The notes under the pieces are model-generated. The model ran no database searches. It was not told where the DNA came from and saw only the letters and a program-made list of their open reading frames with translations. From Lachnospiraceae bacterium (GTDB lineage: Bacteria > Bacillota > Clostridia > Lachnospirales > Lachnospiraceae), in contig JAAWCJ010000006.1 in assembly GCA_022793195.1 (NCBI GenBank), forward strand, positions 107,908-171,907: a stretch of 64,000 bases of DNA, in the 5' to 3' direction. A program made the translations under genes and the position numbers. This document shows positions 42,005 to 50,360 of this stretch, in pieces (position 1 is the first letter of the stretch; each line of letters starts with the position of its first letter).

Positions 42005-44647
42005 TTATTTGATCTGCTCTGCTAAAACCTCCATGGCCTTTTTCAGCGCATCCGGTATCCCGGCAGGGTCTTTTCCGCCGGCCTGGGCCATGCCCGGCCT
42101 GCCGCCCCCGCCTCCGCCAACACATGCTGCCACTGCTTTCACCAAGTTTCCCGCATGGGCGCCTTTTTTCTGGGCGCCGTCCGTAGCCGTGGCCATCAGG
42201 TTGACTTTACCGCCCTGTTGGGAAATAATAAGGACAACGCCTTCTTCCAGTTTCTCTTTCATCTGGTCTCCCAGATTCCGAAGGCCGTTCATGTCCACAT
42301 CCTTCACACTGAATACCAATACCTTCACGCCATTGACCATGGCTACCTGGTCCATCACATCACCCATGGCTTCTCTGGCGATTTTACTCTTAAGATTTTC
42401 ATTCTCAGAATGAAGGTTTTTAATTTCTTCCTGAAGCGCTTCAATCTTTTTCACCAACCCTGACGGTTCCGTTTTTGCAGCTTTCGCCGCACACGCCAGC
42501 TGATTTTCCAGAGCTTTATAATGAGCGGACACGCCCTTTCCCGTCAAAGCCTCAATCCGGCGTACTCCGGCGGCAATCCCCGACTCCGATATAATCTTAA
42601 AAGCTGCAATGGATGCCGTATTGGACACATGTGTACCACCGCAAAGCTCTTTGGAAAAATCACCCATAGAAACTACCCGGACCGTTTCTCCGTACTTTTC
42701 CCCAAAAAGGGCCATAGCCCCGGCTTTTTTCGCCTCATCAATGGTCATGGTCTTTATGGTGACAGGATTGGCCGCCGCAATCTCCTCACAGACCAGTTCT
42801 TCCACTTTTGCAATCTCCTCTTCCGTCATGGCGGAAAAATGGGTGAAATCAAACCGAAGCCTGTCCGCCGCAACAAAAGAACCTGCCTGTTCCACATGGC
42901 TGCCCAAAACCAGCCGGAGGGCTTTTTGAAGCAAATGGGTGGCGCTGTGGTTTTTGCAGGTATCCATCCTGTTTTCAGCGTTTACCTTCAGCGTTACCCT
43001 GTTTCCCGTCTGAAACGTACCTTTTGTCACAGTCCCCACATGGCCGATTTTATCTCCCTGTAGTTTCATCACATCTGACACGGAAAACTCTGCATCTTCC
43101 ATGCAAATCACACCGAAGTCTGCCTTCTGTCCACCCATGGCGGCGTAAAAAGGAGTCACATCCGTAATGACAGTTCCTTTCTGCCCTTTTTTGAGGATTT
43201 CTACGATTTCATCCTCCGTGGTAAGGGCTGTCACGGTTCCCGTATCTTCCAGCCGGTCATAGCCGGTAAACTGGGTGGTAAGTTTTGCACTGAGTTCCTG
43301 ATAAATATCTTCCCTGCCCATATAGTTGCTTTTTTTCCTGGAACTTCTGGCCATTTCCCGCTGGACATCCATGGCTTTTGCAAAACCATCCTCGTCCACT
43401 GAAAATCCCTTTTCATCCAGAATTTCGCGGGTTAAATCCAGAGGAAAACCATAAGTGTCATAAAGCCGGAAAGCATCCTCTCCGGAAAGTACGGACTTTC
43501 CTTCTGTCCGCAGTTTTTCCTCCAGTTCACCCACCATGGCAAGCCCCTGGTCGATGGTTTTATTAAACTTGTCCTCCTCTTCTGTGAGAACCTTGAATAT
43601 CATCTCTTTCTTTTCTTCCAGTTCCGGATAAGCTTCCCCGGAAAGGGCAATCACTGTCTCCGAAAGCCTGGCCAAAAACCTTCCTTCGATTCCCAAAAGC
43701 CTGCCATGGCGGGCCGCCCGGCGAAGGAGCCGCCGAAGCACATAGCCCCTCCCTTCATTGGAAGGCATAATTCCATCGGAAATCATAAAGGTACAGGAAC
43801 GGATATGGTCAGTAATTAAACGGAGGGAAACATCCTTTTTTTCGTCCTCTTTATAAGAAGCCCCTGAAAGTTCACAAACTTTTTCGAGAAGCGCCTTGAT
43901 GGTATCCACCGCAAAAATGGAATCCACATCCTGCACCACTACGGCCAGACGTTCAAGGCCCATCCCGGTATCAATGTTTTTCTGCTCCAGGGGAGTATAA
44001 TGGCCCTGTCCGTCGTTATTGAACTGGGTGAACACATTATTCCATACTTCCATATAGCGGTCGCAGTCACAACCAACGGTGCAGCCCGGCTTTTTACAGC
44101 CATATTTTTCTCCCCGGTCGTAATAAATCTCCGAACAAGGGCCGCAGGGGCCGGCGCCGTGCTCCCAGAAATTATCTTCTTTTCCAAATTTAAAAATCCG
44201 TTCTGCAGGAATCCCAATCTCCTGGCTCCAGATGGCAAAAGCTTCATCATCGTCCACATAAACGGAAGGATATAAGCGGTCAGCCGAAAGGCCAACCACC
44301 TGGGTCAGAAATTCCCAGGACCAGCGGATGGCATCCCGCTTAAAGTAATCTCCAAAAGAAAAATTTCCCAGCATTTCAAAAAACGTCCCATGACGGGCCG
44401 TTTTCCCCACATTTTCAATATCCCCGGTGCGGATGCATTTCTGACAGGTTGTCACCCTCCGGCTGGGCGGGATTTCCTGACCGGTAAAATAAGGCTTTAA
44501 AGGCGCCATTCCCGAATTGATCAGTAAAAGGCTGTTATCATTGTGGGGCACCAGCGAAAAGCTTTTCATTGCCAGATGCCCCTTACTTTCAAAAAATTCC
44601 AGAAACATCCGTCTCAGTTGATTCACGCCGTACGCTTCCACAATCAT
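42005..44647 (-). CDS. alaS: Alanyl-tRNA synthetase
   Basis: The 880-residue class II synthetase has the N-terminal aminoacylation domain (VNQLRRMFLEFFESKGH), the editing domain with zinc-binding HxxxH (NHSATHLL, about 570) and CGGTH (about 668), and the C-Ala domain with Gly-rich GGGGGGRPGMAQAGG. There is no T-box in the short leader. Its ATG overlaps the stop of a small upstream ORF. Confidence 0.98.
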   Translation of the reverse strand: MIVEAYGVNQLRRMFLEFFESKGHLAMKSFSLVPHNDNSLLLINSGMAPLKPYFTGQEIPPSRRVTTCQKCIRTGDIENVGKTARHGTFFEMLGNFSFGDYFKRDAIRWSWEFLTQVVGLSADRLYPSVYVDDDEAFAIWSQEIGIPAERIFKFGKEDNFWEHGAGPCGPCSEIYYDRGEKYGCKKPGCTVGCDCDRYMEVWNNVFTQFNNDGQGHYTPLEQKNIDTGMGLERLAVVVQDVDSIFAVDTIKALLEKVCELSGASYKEDEKKDVSLRLITDHIRSCTFMISDGIMPSNEGRGYVLRRLLRRAARHGRLLGIEGRFLARLSETVIALSGEAYPELEEKKEMIFKVLTEEEDKFNKTIDQGLAMVGELEEKLRTEGKSVLSGEDAFRLYDTYGFPLDLTREILDEKGFSVDEDGFAKAMDVQREMARSSRKKSNYMGREDIYQELSAKLTTQFTGYDRLEDTGTVTALTTEDEIVEILKKGQKGTVITDVTPFYAAMGGQKADFGVICMEDAEFSVSDVMKLQGDKIGHVGTVTKGTFQTGNRVTLKVNAENRMDTCKNHSATHLLQKALRLVLGSHVEQAGSFVAADRLRFDFTHFSAMTEEEIAKVEELVCEEIAAANPVTIKTMTIDEAKKAGAMALFGEKYGETVRVVSMGDFSKELCGGTHVSNTASIAAFKIISESGIAAGVRRIEALTGKGVSAHYKALENQLACAAKAAKTEPSGLVKKIEALQEEIKNLHSENENLKSKIAREAMGDVMDQVAMVNGVKVLVFSVKDVDMNGLRNLGDQMKEKLEEGVVLIISQQGGKVNLMATATDGAQKKGAHAGNLVKAVAACVGGGGGGRPGMAQAGGKDPAGIPDALKKAMEVLAEQIK

Positions 44648-44772
44648 TCCCCTTCCTTGGTATTTTTGCGCTTTCTCAGTTTAATTCCGCACATCACACC
44701 GCCGAAGGCAACAATGCCCAGAAAAATGAACTTCACTGCCATCTGATAAACTTCTGAAAAAAATACTCCCAT
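44644..44772 (-). CDS. Small single-pass membrane protein upstream of alaS
   Basis: A 42-codon frame starts at ATG 44772 with AGGAGG 7 bases upstream and ends in TGA overlapping the alaS ATG (ATGA). The product has a membrane segment (about 10-30, VYQMAVKFIFLGIVAFGG) and a basic tail (KLRKRKNTKEGE). Position between the alaS promoter and alaS means it is translated from the same message. I do not recognise it; a role may be in tuning alaS translation or as an independent small membrane protein. Confidence 0.7.
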   Translation of the reverse strand: MGVFFSEVYQMAVKFIFLGIVAFGGVMCGIKLRKRKNTKEGE

Positions 44773-44827
44773 GGGAATTCCTCCTAATCATCCATATAAT
44801 TTCTATAACATATAAACCTAATAATAT

Positions 44828-44856
44828 ATCCTATCACAGACCAGGAGTTTATGCAA
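44828..44856 (-). promoter_or_regulatory. Predicted promoter for the small ORF and alaS
   Basis: TTGCAT (44851-44856) and TAGGAT (44828-44833) are 17 bases apart on the minus strand. The leader would be about 50 bases, too short for a T-box. Confidence 0.55.
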
Positions 44857-44862
44857 GATCCT

Positions 44863-45885
44863 TTAATAATCTGAGTATTCTTCCGTGAAAATGATCTTCC
44901 CATAGTGATCCGTCATGATATCCCGCACCCTTTCCTGGTTCGCCATTGGCGACAGGATTATATCAAAATAAGAGTGGGAATACACCGCATAAGCCCCGGA
45001 CTGCGTATCTTGGCAGTATGCCTGGGACAGGACGTATTGGTAGTCCTCCGTCACCCACTGGCTGACCGGGTCATAGATTTCACCACTTTCCCCGTAAGGG
45101 CGCCATTCTGCCCTGCGGACAGGTTCCGCTAAGAATTCCGTTTTTAAAAACCCGGACCAGTAGGGGAATATATTGTCTACAAAGCTGGGTATTCCCGTCT
45201 GCCAGTCAATCATGGTGGCCGCTGCATCCAGTGTTGTTGCATTGGAAGTACCTTTTCCTACGATGTAATCTGCAAAAAAACGGATGGGAAGCCCCGTCCA
45301 TGCATCCAAATACAACCGCACGATGCAGTCCTCACTTGTATAGTCCACCACCCATAGAGAAACGGAAGGGTGTATATGGTCTGACCAAAGCATAAGAACC
45401 GGGACAGAGTCCCCCATGGTATATGGCAGATATCCCACATCCGCCACCATACTGTTTAACCGTTCCATAAATTGTTTCGCAAATTCGTTTGCTGCTTCTT
45501 TTGTAATCTCCAGATCTGTTACAGGTTCTCTCACCTGATACTCCCTGTAATGGCTCCCCTCTGATTTTAAAGACAATTCCGCCTCCACCTGAAGCCGCTC
45601 ATAATCATTCAGGGTAGCTCTGTCTTCAAGGATGGCCTGTGTCTGCTGATCTGCAAAGTCCGTATCCATATCTGCCTGTAATGGATTTTCCTCTTCAGAA
45701 AAAGAAACCATCTGCCATGTATCTTCTTCCGCCGCCACCGACCCCTCATATTTTTTTTCGTCAAAATATTCCATGGACACTTTTACCACCCACATTCCAA
45801 AACTACTGATTAGAAAAAGGGCACAAAACAGTCCAAACCCTGTCAATATATATTTAAGTGTCTGTTTCCGCTTTTCTTCTGTCAT
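44863..45885 (-). CDS. Unknown membrane-anchored protein in two-component operon
   Basis: The 340-residue protein starts at ATG 45885, overlapping the histidine-kinase gene by 32 bases. One membrane segment (about 12-34) is followed by an acidic linker and a large external domain of mixed helix and strand with no motif I know. Location as third gene of a response regulator-kinase operon suggests an accessory sensor or inhibitor in the way YycH/YycI serve WalK, but no sequence likeness to those is visible. Function unassigned. Confidence 0.75.
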   Translation of the reverse strand: MTEEKRKQTLKYILTGFGLFCALFLISSFGMWVVKVSMEYFDEKKYEGSVAAEEDTWQMVSFSEEENPLQADMDTDFADQQTQAILEDRATLNDYERLQVEAELSLKSEGSHYREYQVREPVTDLEITKEAANEFAKQFMERLNSMVADVGYLPYTMGDSVPVLMLWSDHIHPSVSLWVVDYTSEDCIVRLYLDAWTGLPIRFFADYIVGKGTSNATTLDAAATMIDWQTGIPSFVDNIFPYWSGFLKTEFLAEPVRRAEWRPYGESGEIYDPVSQWVTEDYQYVLSQAYCQDTQSGAYAVYSHSYFDIILSPMANQERVRDIMTDHYGKIIFTEEYSDY

Positions 45886-47233
45886 CTTCCTTTTTCCTTT
45901 CTGGAATCCATATGGACACAGAAGTCCCCGCCCCCTCCCTGCTTTTGAAGGTAAGAGCCGTTCCATGAAGGCCGGCAATCCGTTTACAGAGCGCCAGCCC
46001 CAGTCCCGCGCCGTTTAGTTTCCGGCTTCTGGATTTGTCCACCATATAAAAAGCATCCTGTATGTGGGAAAGACTTTCTGCCGGAATTCCCCTTCCGTCG
46101 TCGCTCACAGTGATTCTATATCCTCCCTCTCCTGCCTGCCCTTTCAGGCTGATCAGATGGCTTTCCGCTTTTTTTGCATTGTCGATGAGATTGACCACCA
46201 GCGTCTTCATTAAATCCCATTCTGCGTACAGACATCCCTCTTGGCAGGAAACAAAAAAATCCTGTTGGCTATTTTTAAAAAACGGTTTCATCGTCTCTTC
46301 AATATCCGCAAAAAACTCGTCCGCCGGAATGTCTTCAAAACAAAAATCTTCCTTTCCCAGAGACAAAAGGCGCATCATCTTTTTCGCCAGGGATTCCAAA
46401 CGCATACCTTCATTTAAAATGTAGGCTGCCGCCTCTTTTGTCTCCTCCCTGGAAAGCTCTTTCTGATACAGAGTATCGGCATACCCGATGATCGCCGTCA
46501 TCGGCGTCTTGATCTCATGGGAAAAGTCTCCCATAAACTGTTCTTTTCTGACAGCTTCCAACTCAAGTTCTTCCACCTTCTGCTCCACTGCTTCTGCCAT
46601 TTGGTTAAAGGAACGGGCCAATTCCCCGATCTCATCTCTCCTTGTTTCTTTTACTCTTCCGGAATATTTTCCCATGGCGATTTTATCTGCCGATCTCTGA
46701 AGCCGTTTCAAAGGCTTTACAAAAGCATATGCAATCACAGCCGCCAGAATCCCACAGACAAACAAAGCGCCATAAATATAATAACCGTACTGTTGTTCCA
46801 AAAATGCCCGCTCTTCATAAACTGCGGAAATATCCACCGCCGTTTTGAGGATTTGTGGTTCTTTTTTCCCGGGAAGTTCTCCTGCCACAAAAAGTATGTG
46901 GCCTTCTTCCATCTCTTTGACCGTATAAGTAATGCTCCCTTCCTGCTCCATTCCAGAGGAAGCTTCTTTCCACTCAGGCAGAAAACCGGAAAAAATTTCC
47001 TCTCCCCGGGAATTTAAAAGAAGGATGTTCCCTTCCCCCATTTGTCTTTTCCCTAAATTTTCGCCGCCCATGTAAATCACTGTACGAATAAATTTAAACT
47101 GTTCCAGTTCATGGGAAATCTCCTGTTCCAGCGCCTTTTCAAAGCTTCTGGAAATCATCCAGTATTCCACACTGCAAAGGGCAAAAATCAATACCAACAG
47201 AAAGGAAACGAAAATTTTCACAAAAAGCCGCAT
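45854..47233 (-). CDS. Sensor histidine kinase
   Basis: The 459-residue protein has two membrane segments (about 5-27 and 147-170) around an external sensor domain, a HAMP domain (about 172-225), HisKA with the phospho-acceptor in SHEIKTPMTAIIGYADTL (His about 240) and HATPase with NLIDNAKK, DDGRGIP and GAGLGLAL. It starts 1 base after the response regulator gene. Signal unknown. Confidence 0.94.
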   Translation of the reverse strand: MRLFVKIFVSFLLVLIFALCSVEYWMISRSFEKALEQEISHELEQFKFIRTVIYMGGENLGKRQMGEGNILLLNSRGEEIFSGFLPEWKEASSGMEQEGSITYTVKEMEEGHILFVAGELPGKKEPQILKTAVDISAVYEERAFLEQQYGYYIYGALFVCGILAAVIAYAFVKPLKRLQRSADKIAMGKYSGRVKETRRDEIGELARSFNQMAEAVEQKVEELELEAVRKEQFMGDFSHEIKTPMTAIIGYADTLYQKELSREETKEAAAYILNEGMRLESLAKKMMRLLSLGKEDFCFEDIPADEFFADIEETMKPFFKNSQQDFFVSCQEGCLYAEWDLMKTLVVNLIDNAKKAESHLISLKGQAGEGGYRITVSDDGRGIPAESLSHIQDAFYMVDKSRSRKLNGAGLGLALCKRIAGLHGTALTFKSREGAGTSVSIWIPERKKEDDRRKAETDT

Positions 47234-47234
47234 C

Positions 47235-47888
47235 CTATACCTCCAACCGATACCCCACCCGAAATACCGTCTTGATTCGATCCTCCCATTTCAGTTTCTT
47301 TCTCAGCCTTTGTATATGGCAGTCCAGGGTCCTTGTCTCGCCTGTATAAAGCTCATTCCATACTGTCTCATAAAGCTGGGCCCTGGAAAGGGCCACATTT
47401 TTATGGAGAATCAGCTCCGTCAGAAGTCCATATTCTTTTGCCGTAAGCCCCACTAAATTTCCATTCCTGGTAACTGTCCTGCTTTCAAAATCCACCTTGA
47501 CGTCTCCGACCACCACTGCCTGACGACAGCTGCTGCTCCTTCTCAAAACCGCTTCCACCCTGGCGGAAAGCTCACTGACCTGAAAGGGTTTCACAATATA
47601 ATCATCCGCCCCCAATTTAAGCCCATAAACCCGTTCCGAAACCTGTCCTTTCGCTGTTACAAAAATAACAGGAACCCCCATGGGACGGATATATTCCAAA
47701 AGTTCATAACCGTTTAACCCCGGCAGCATAATATCCAAAAGGATCAATGAATAAGAGACCCTCTCAATCCGCTCCGCACCTTCCGTTCCCGTCCGAACCC
47801 AGTCACACTGGTATCCGTCCGACAAAAGTGTACGGCACATCAGGATTCCGATGGCCTCTTCATCTTCCACAATCAATATTTTTTTCAT
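47235..47888 (-). CDS. OmpR-family response regulator
   Basis: The 217-residue protein has a receiver domain (VEDEEAIGILM; phospho-acceptor Asp in LILLDIMLPGLNG, about residue 50; Lys in VKPF about 100) and a C-terminal winged-helix domain (about 125-215). ATG 47888 has GGGGAG upstream; the longer frame from 47951 lacks one. It precedes and is coupled to the histidine kinase. Confidence 0.94.
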   Translation of the reverse strand: MKKILIVEDEEAIGILMCRTLLSDGYQCDWVRTGTEGAERIERVSYSLILLDIMLPGLNGYELLEYIRPMGVPVIFVTAKGQVSERVYGLKLGADDYIVKPFQVSELSARVEAVLRRSSSCRQAVVVGDVKVDFESRTVTRNGNLVGLTAKEYGLLTELILHKNVALSRAQLYETVWNELYTGETRTLDCHIQRLRKKLKWEDRIKTVFRVGYRLEV

Positions 47889-47905
47889 TTCTGCATCTCC
47901 CCTCC

Positions 47906-47936
47906 TGTCACAATGATTGTAGCACAGATTGTAACA
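47906..47936. promoter_or_regulatory. Direct and inverted repeats upstream of the response regulator gene
   Basis: ATTGTAGCA (47916-47924) and ATTGTAACA (47928-47936) are tandem copies with 12-bp spacing; TGTCACAAT (47906-47914) is an inverted near-copy. Direct repeats one helical turn apart are what OmpR-type regulators bind, so autoregulation is plausible. They lie 18-48 bases before the start codon, over or after the promoter. Confidence 0.5.
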
Positions 47937-48002
47937 CAGAGATGTATACAAGTTGTAAAATTTAAAAAATATGAGAATTATATTTCCAGCCGGCGCTTCC
48001 TT

Positions 48003-48488
48003 TTAAAGGACACCCGGGTCAGTCAGAAGCGTCTCCGGCGCTCCGTCGGCTGCCGCTGTCGCCAGGGCGTCGCACCGTTCGTTTTCCGTATGCCCAGCAT
48101 GGCCCTTAATCCAGCAAAAGGACACCTGGTGGGGTTCCTTTGCCACCAGAAGGCGTTTCCACAAATCCACGTTTTTTACCGGTTCATTTTTCCCGCGTTT
48201 CCAGCCCTTTTTCACCCAGCCTTCCAGCCATCCTTCCGTAAATGCCTTAACCACGTATGCGGAATCCGAAACCACCGTTACCTGGCAGGGGCGGTTTAAC
48301 GCCTCCAGCCCCGCAATGACTCCCATCAGTTCCATACGGTTATTGGTGGTTCTTCTATAGCCTGCCGACAACTCTTTTTCATGTAGCGCCCCTGTCCCAT
48401 CCACATACTGAAGCAGTGCTCCATATCCGCCCGGCCCGTCGGGATTCCCTCTGGCGGAGCCGTCTGTGTATATCGTTACCTTCATCAT
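48003..48488 (-). CDS. rnhA: Ribonuclease HI
   Basis: RNase HI removes RNA in RNA-DNA hybrids. The 161-residue protein has the metal-binding residues in IYTDGSARGNPDGPGGYG (Asp about 8), NNRMELMG (Glu), VVSDSAYVVKAF (Asp) and GHTENERCDALA (Asp). It follows the membrane MutS gene after 18 bases and is probably in the same operon. Confidence 0.95.
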   Translation of the reverse strand: MMKVTIYTDGSARGNPDGPGGYGALLQYVDGTGALHEKELSAGYRRTTNNRMELMGVIAGLEALNRPCQVTVVSDSAYVVKAFTEGWLEGWVKKGWKRGKNEPVKNVDLWKRLLVAKEPHQVSFCWIKGHAGHTENERCDALATAAADGAPETLLTDPGVL

Positions 48489-48506
48489 TACCGGTATCCT
48501 CCCTCT

Positions 48507-50198
48507 TTATAGCAGCCACTCCCCGCTCTTCACAAATCGTTTTGCCATTTCCTCTGCAGCTGCAATGATCTTCTCATCATATCCCATGATTCCTAAAAGA
48601 CGGATTGCATTCCGGCTTCTGGCCCGCCCCGGTTCCAGACGATAGGAAAACGACACATCCCCTTCCTCCACCTGTTCCTCAAAATGATAATTGACATAAG
48701 GGCCTTCTAAGAGGGCGGTCAGTTCAATATCATGGGTGGCGGCAAAGCATAGCACATTCTTCCCCGCCATACTTTCCAAAATTTTGGAGGAAGCAGAAAT
48801 GCGCTCCACCGTATTGGTTCCCCGCAGCACTTCATCCACAAAACAAAGCACAGGTACTTTCCCGGAAAGGGCATCGAGAATCCGTTTCAAAGATTTGATT
48901 TCCACCATATAATAGCTTTCTTTTGTTTCCAGGCTGTCGCTTAAAGCCATGGAAGAATAGACACGGAAAAAATCCGTTTCATAACTGGCAGCTGTCACCG
49001 TATAAATGCTCTGAGCCAAAATGGCATTTACGCCAATGGTTTTCAAAAACGTGGATTTTCCTGAAGCATTGGAGCCGGTGATCAGGACCGGCTTGTCTGT
49101 TTCTATGGAATTGGCCACGGCATTTTCCACCAAAGGATGATAAATCCCTTTACAGGCCAATGTCTTCATAGGTTCTTTATGGAACACCGGCCGACAGCAC
49201 CCTTCAGCCAGGTCACGGAAAGAACCGATACACAAAGCCAGCTCCAACTGGCCCATGGTTTCCATCAGCTGTTCTAAAATGGCTCCTTTGTGACGGATGG
49301 TTTCCGCCATCCGGCGAAACAAAATCAAATCAATATGAGTGATCATACACAGGTAATCCAGGATGACCTTGACAAGGTTCCCGCCCACATCGCTTTTATC
49401 CACCAGGATCCATGCATGCTTTCGGATTTGTTTCAGGATGCCGCAGTTCTCCTTCAGAGCCTCTCTGTAAGGTATAAGAACCTGCTCCTCCGTGCGGATA
49501 TCTGCCAGTTGGCCGCCGTATTCCACCAAATCAGCCACCTGGGACATACAGGCAAAATACATCGCCATATCGCCTTTGGATTTGTAATAGGTGATCAAAT
49601 TGACGATCATTGCCCCTATTAACGCACCGACTCCGTAGGCCGGTTTTATAAAAAAAACGCCGACTCCGGCCCACAAAAGCAGAAGAGCCGCCACATGGGG
49701 AAGCAGGGCAAAAGACGGCATGTCGGAAAGTTTCCCGATATAATCGGATAAAGCAACCCGCCTTCGCCGTCCCATTTTCCCAAAACAGATTTTATACTGT
49801 TCCCTCAGTACCTGGTTGGCACGGAAAAAATCCGCCAGCTCCGAACGCTCCTTTAGAACCTCCTCGTCAAATTCCGGGGTACGAAGCGCCCAATATAAAT
49901 ACTCTTCCCCCACTGCAGAATCTGCCGTATTGAGCAACAGGAAGATATCGTCCATCCCCATATCATTCCAGGTAATATCGTCGATATAAAACCTTGAGCC
50001 CTTCCTCCGTTCATAATAATGGGATATTTTTTCAAATTCCTCCAGGGAATATTCCCGTTTCGGTATCTTTCCCCACTGCTCTCTCACGCGCATTTTCAGC
50101 CGTTCCATACGGCGGCGCCCTGAAATCACCGACTGGGCAAAGAGAATGACACATACGGCCAAAAAAAATCCCACATAAATCATCGTCTGTCTATCCAT
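48507..50198 (-). CDS. Membrane-anchored MutS-family ATPase
   Basis: The 563-residue protein (ATG 50198, AGAGGA 7 bases before) has one membrane segment at about 4-24 and two more at about 165-210, a MutS lever-like helical region and the MutS ATPase domain with Walker A GSNASGKST (about 373-381), Walker B CFVDEVLRGTNT and ATHDIEL. It lacks the mismatch-recognition domain and the Smr domain of MutS2. Such proteins are annotated MutS-like but are not known to bind mismatches. Next to rnhA. Confidence 0.85.
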   Translation of the reverse strand: MDRQTMIYVGFFLAVCVILFAQSVISGRRRMERLKMRVREQWGKIPKREYSLEEFEKISHYYERRKGSRFYIDDITWNDMGMDDIFLLLNTADSAVGEEYLYWALRTPEFDEEVLKERSELADFFRANQVLREQYKICFGKMGRRRRVALSDYIGKLSDMPSFALLPHVAALLLLWAGVGVFFIKPAYGVGALIGAMIVNLITYYKSKGDMAMYFACMSQVADLVEYGGQLADIRTEEQVLIPYREALKENCGILKQIRKHAWILVDKSDVGGNLVKVILDYLCMITHIDLILFRRMAETIRHKGAILEQLMETMGQLELALCIGSFRDLAEGCCRPVFHKEPMKTLACKGIYHPLVENAVANSIETDKPVLITGSNASGKSTFLKTIGVNAILAQSIYTVTAASYETDFFRVYSSMALSDSLETKESYYMVEIKSLKRILDALSGKVPVLCFVDEVLRGTNTVERISASSKILESMAGKNVLCFAATHDIELTALLEGPYVNYHFEEQVEEGDVSFSYRLEPGRARSRNAIRLLGIMGYDEKIIAAAEEMAKRFVKSGEWLL

Positions 50199-50230
50199 CT
50201 TCATGTCCTCTTGAAAACCCGGAGGGCTTT

Positions 50231-50265
50231 TTGTCGTATGGGGAAAGAAGTTTCCTCTACGACAA
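50231..50265. promoter_or_regulatory. Long hairpin in the leader of the membrane MutS gene
   Basis: TTGTCGTA (50231-50238) pairs with TACGACAA (50258-50265) and the stem continues inward (GGGGAAA with TTTCCTC), giving about 15 bp and a GAAG loop. There is no T-run on either side, so a terminator is unlikely; it may stabilise the leader or be bound by a protein. Confidence 0.5.
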
Positions 50266-50331
50266 TGAAATACCCTTTGGGTACTTTGAATTGTCAACCG
50301 GAATGTTTTCCGGCCGGCGGTATCAAGAATC

Positions 50332-50360
50332 AGTATAAAATTTTCTTCCCGGAAAGTCAA
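50332..50360 (-). promoter_or_regulatory. Very good predicted promoter for the membrane MutS-rnhA genes
   Basis: TTGACT (50355-50360) and TATACT (50332-50337) are 17 bases apart on the minus strand; the -35 overlaps the last codons of spoIVA. The leader is about 125 bases and holds several hairpins. Confidence 0.7.

Noticed and set aside
44773..44862. T-box riboswitch for alaS.
   Set aside because: The leader from the predicted start is about 50 bases with no stem I or T-box sequence.
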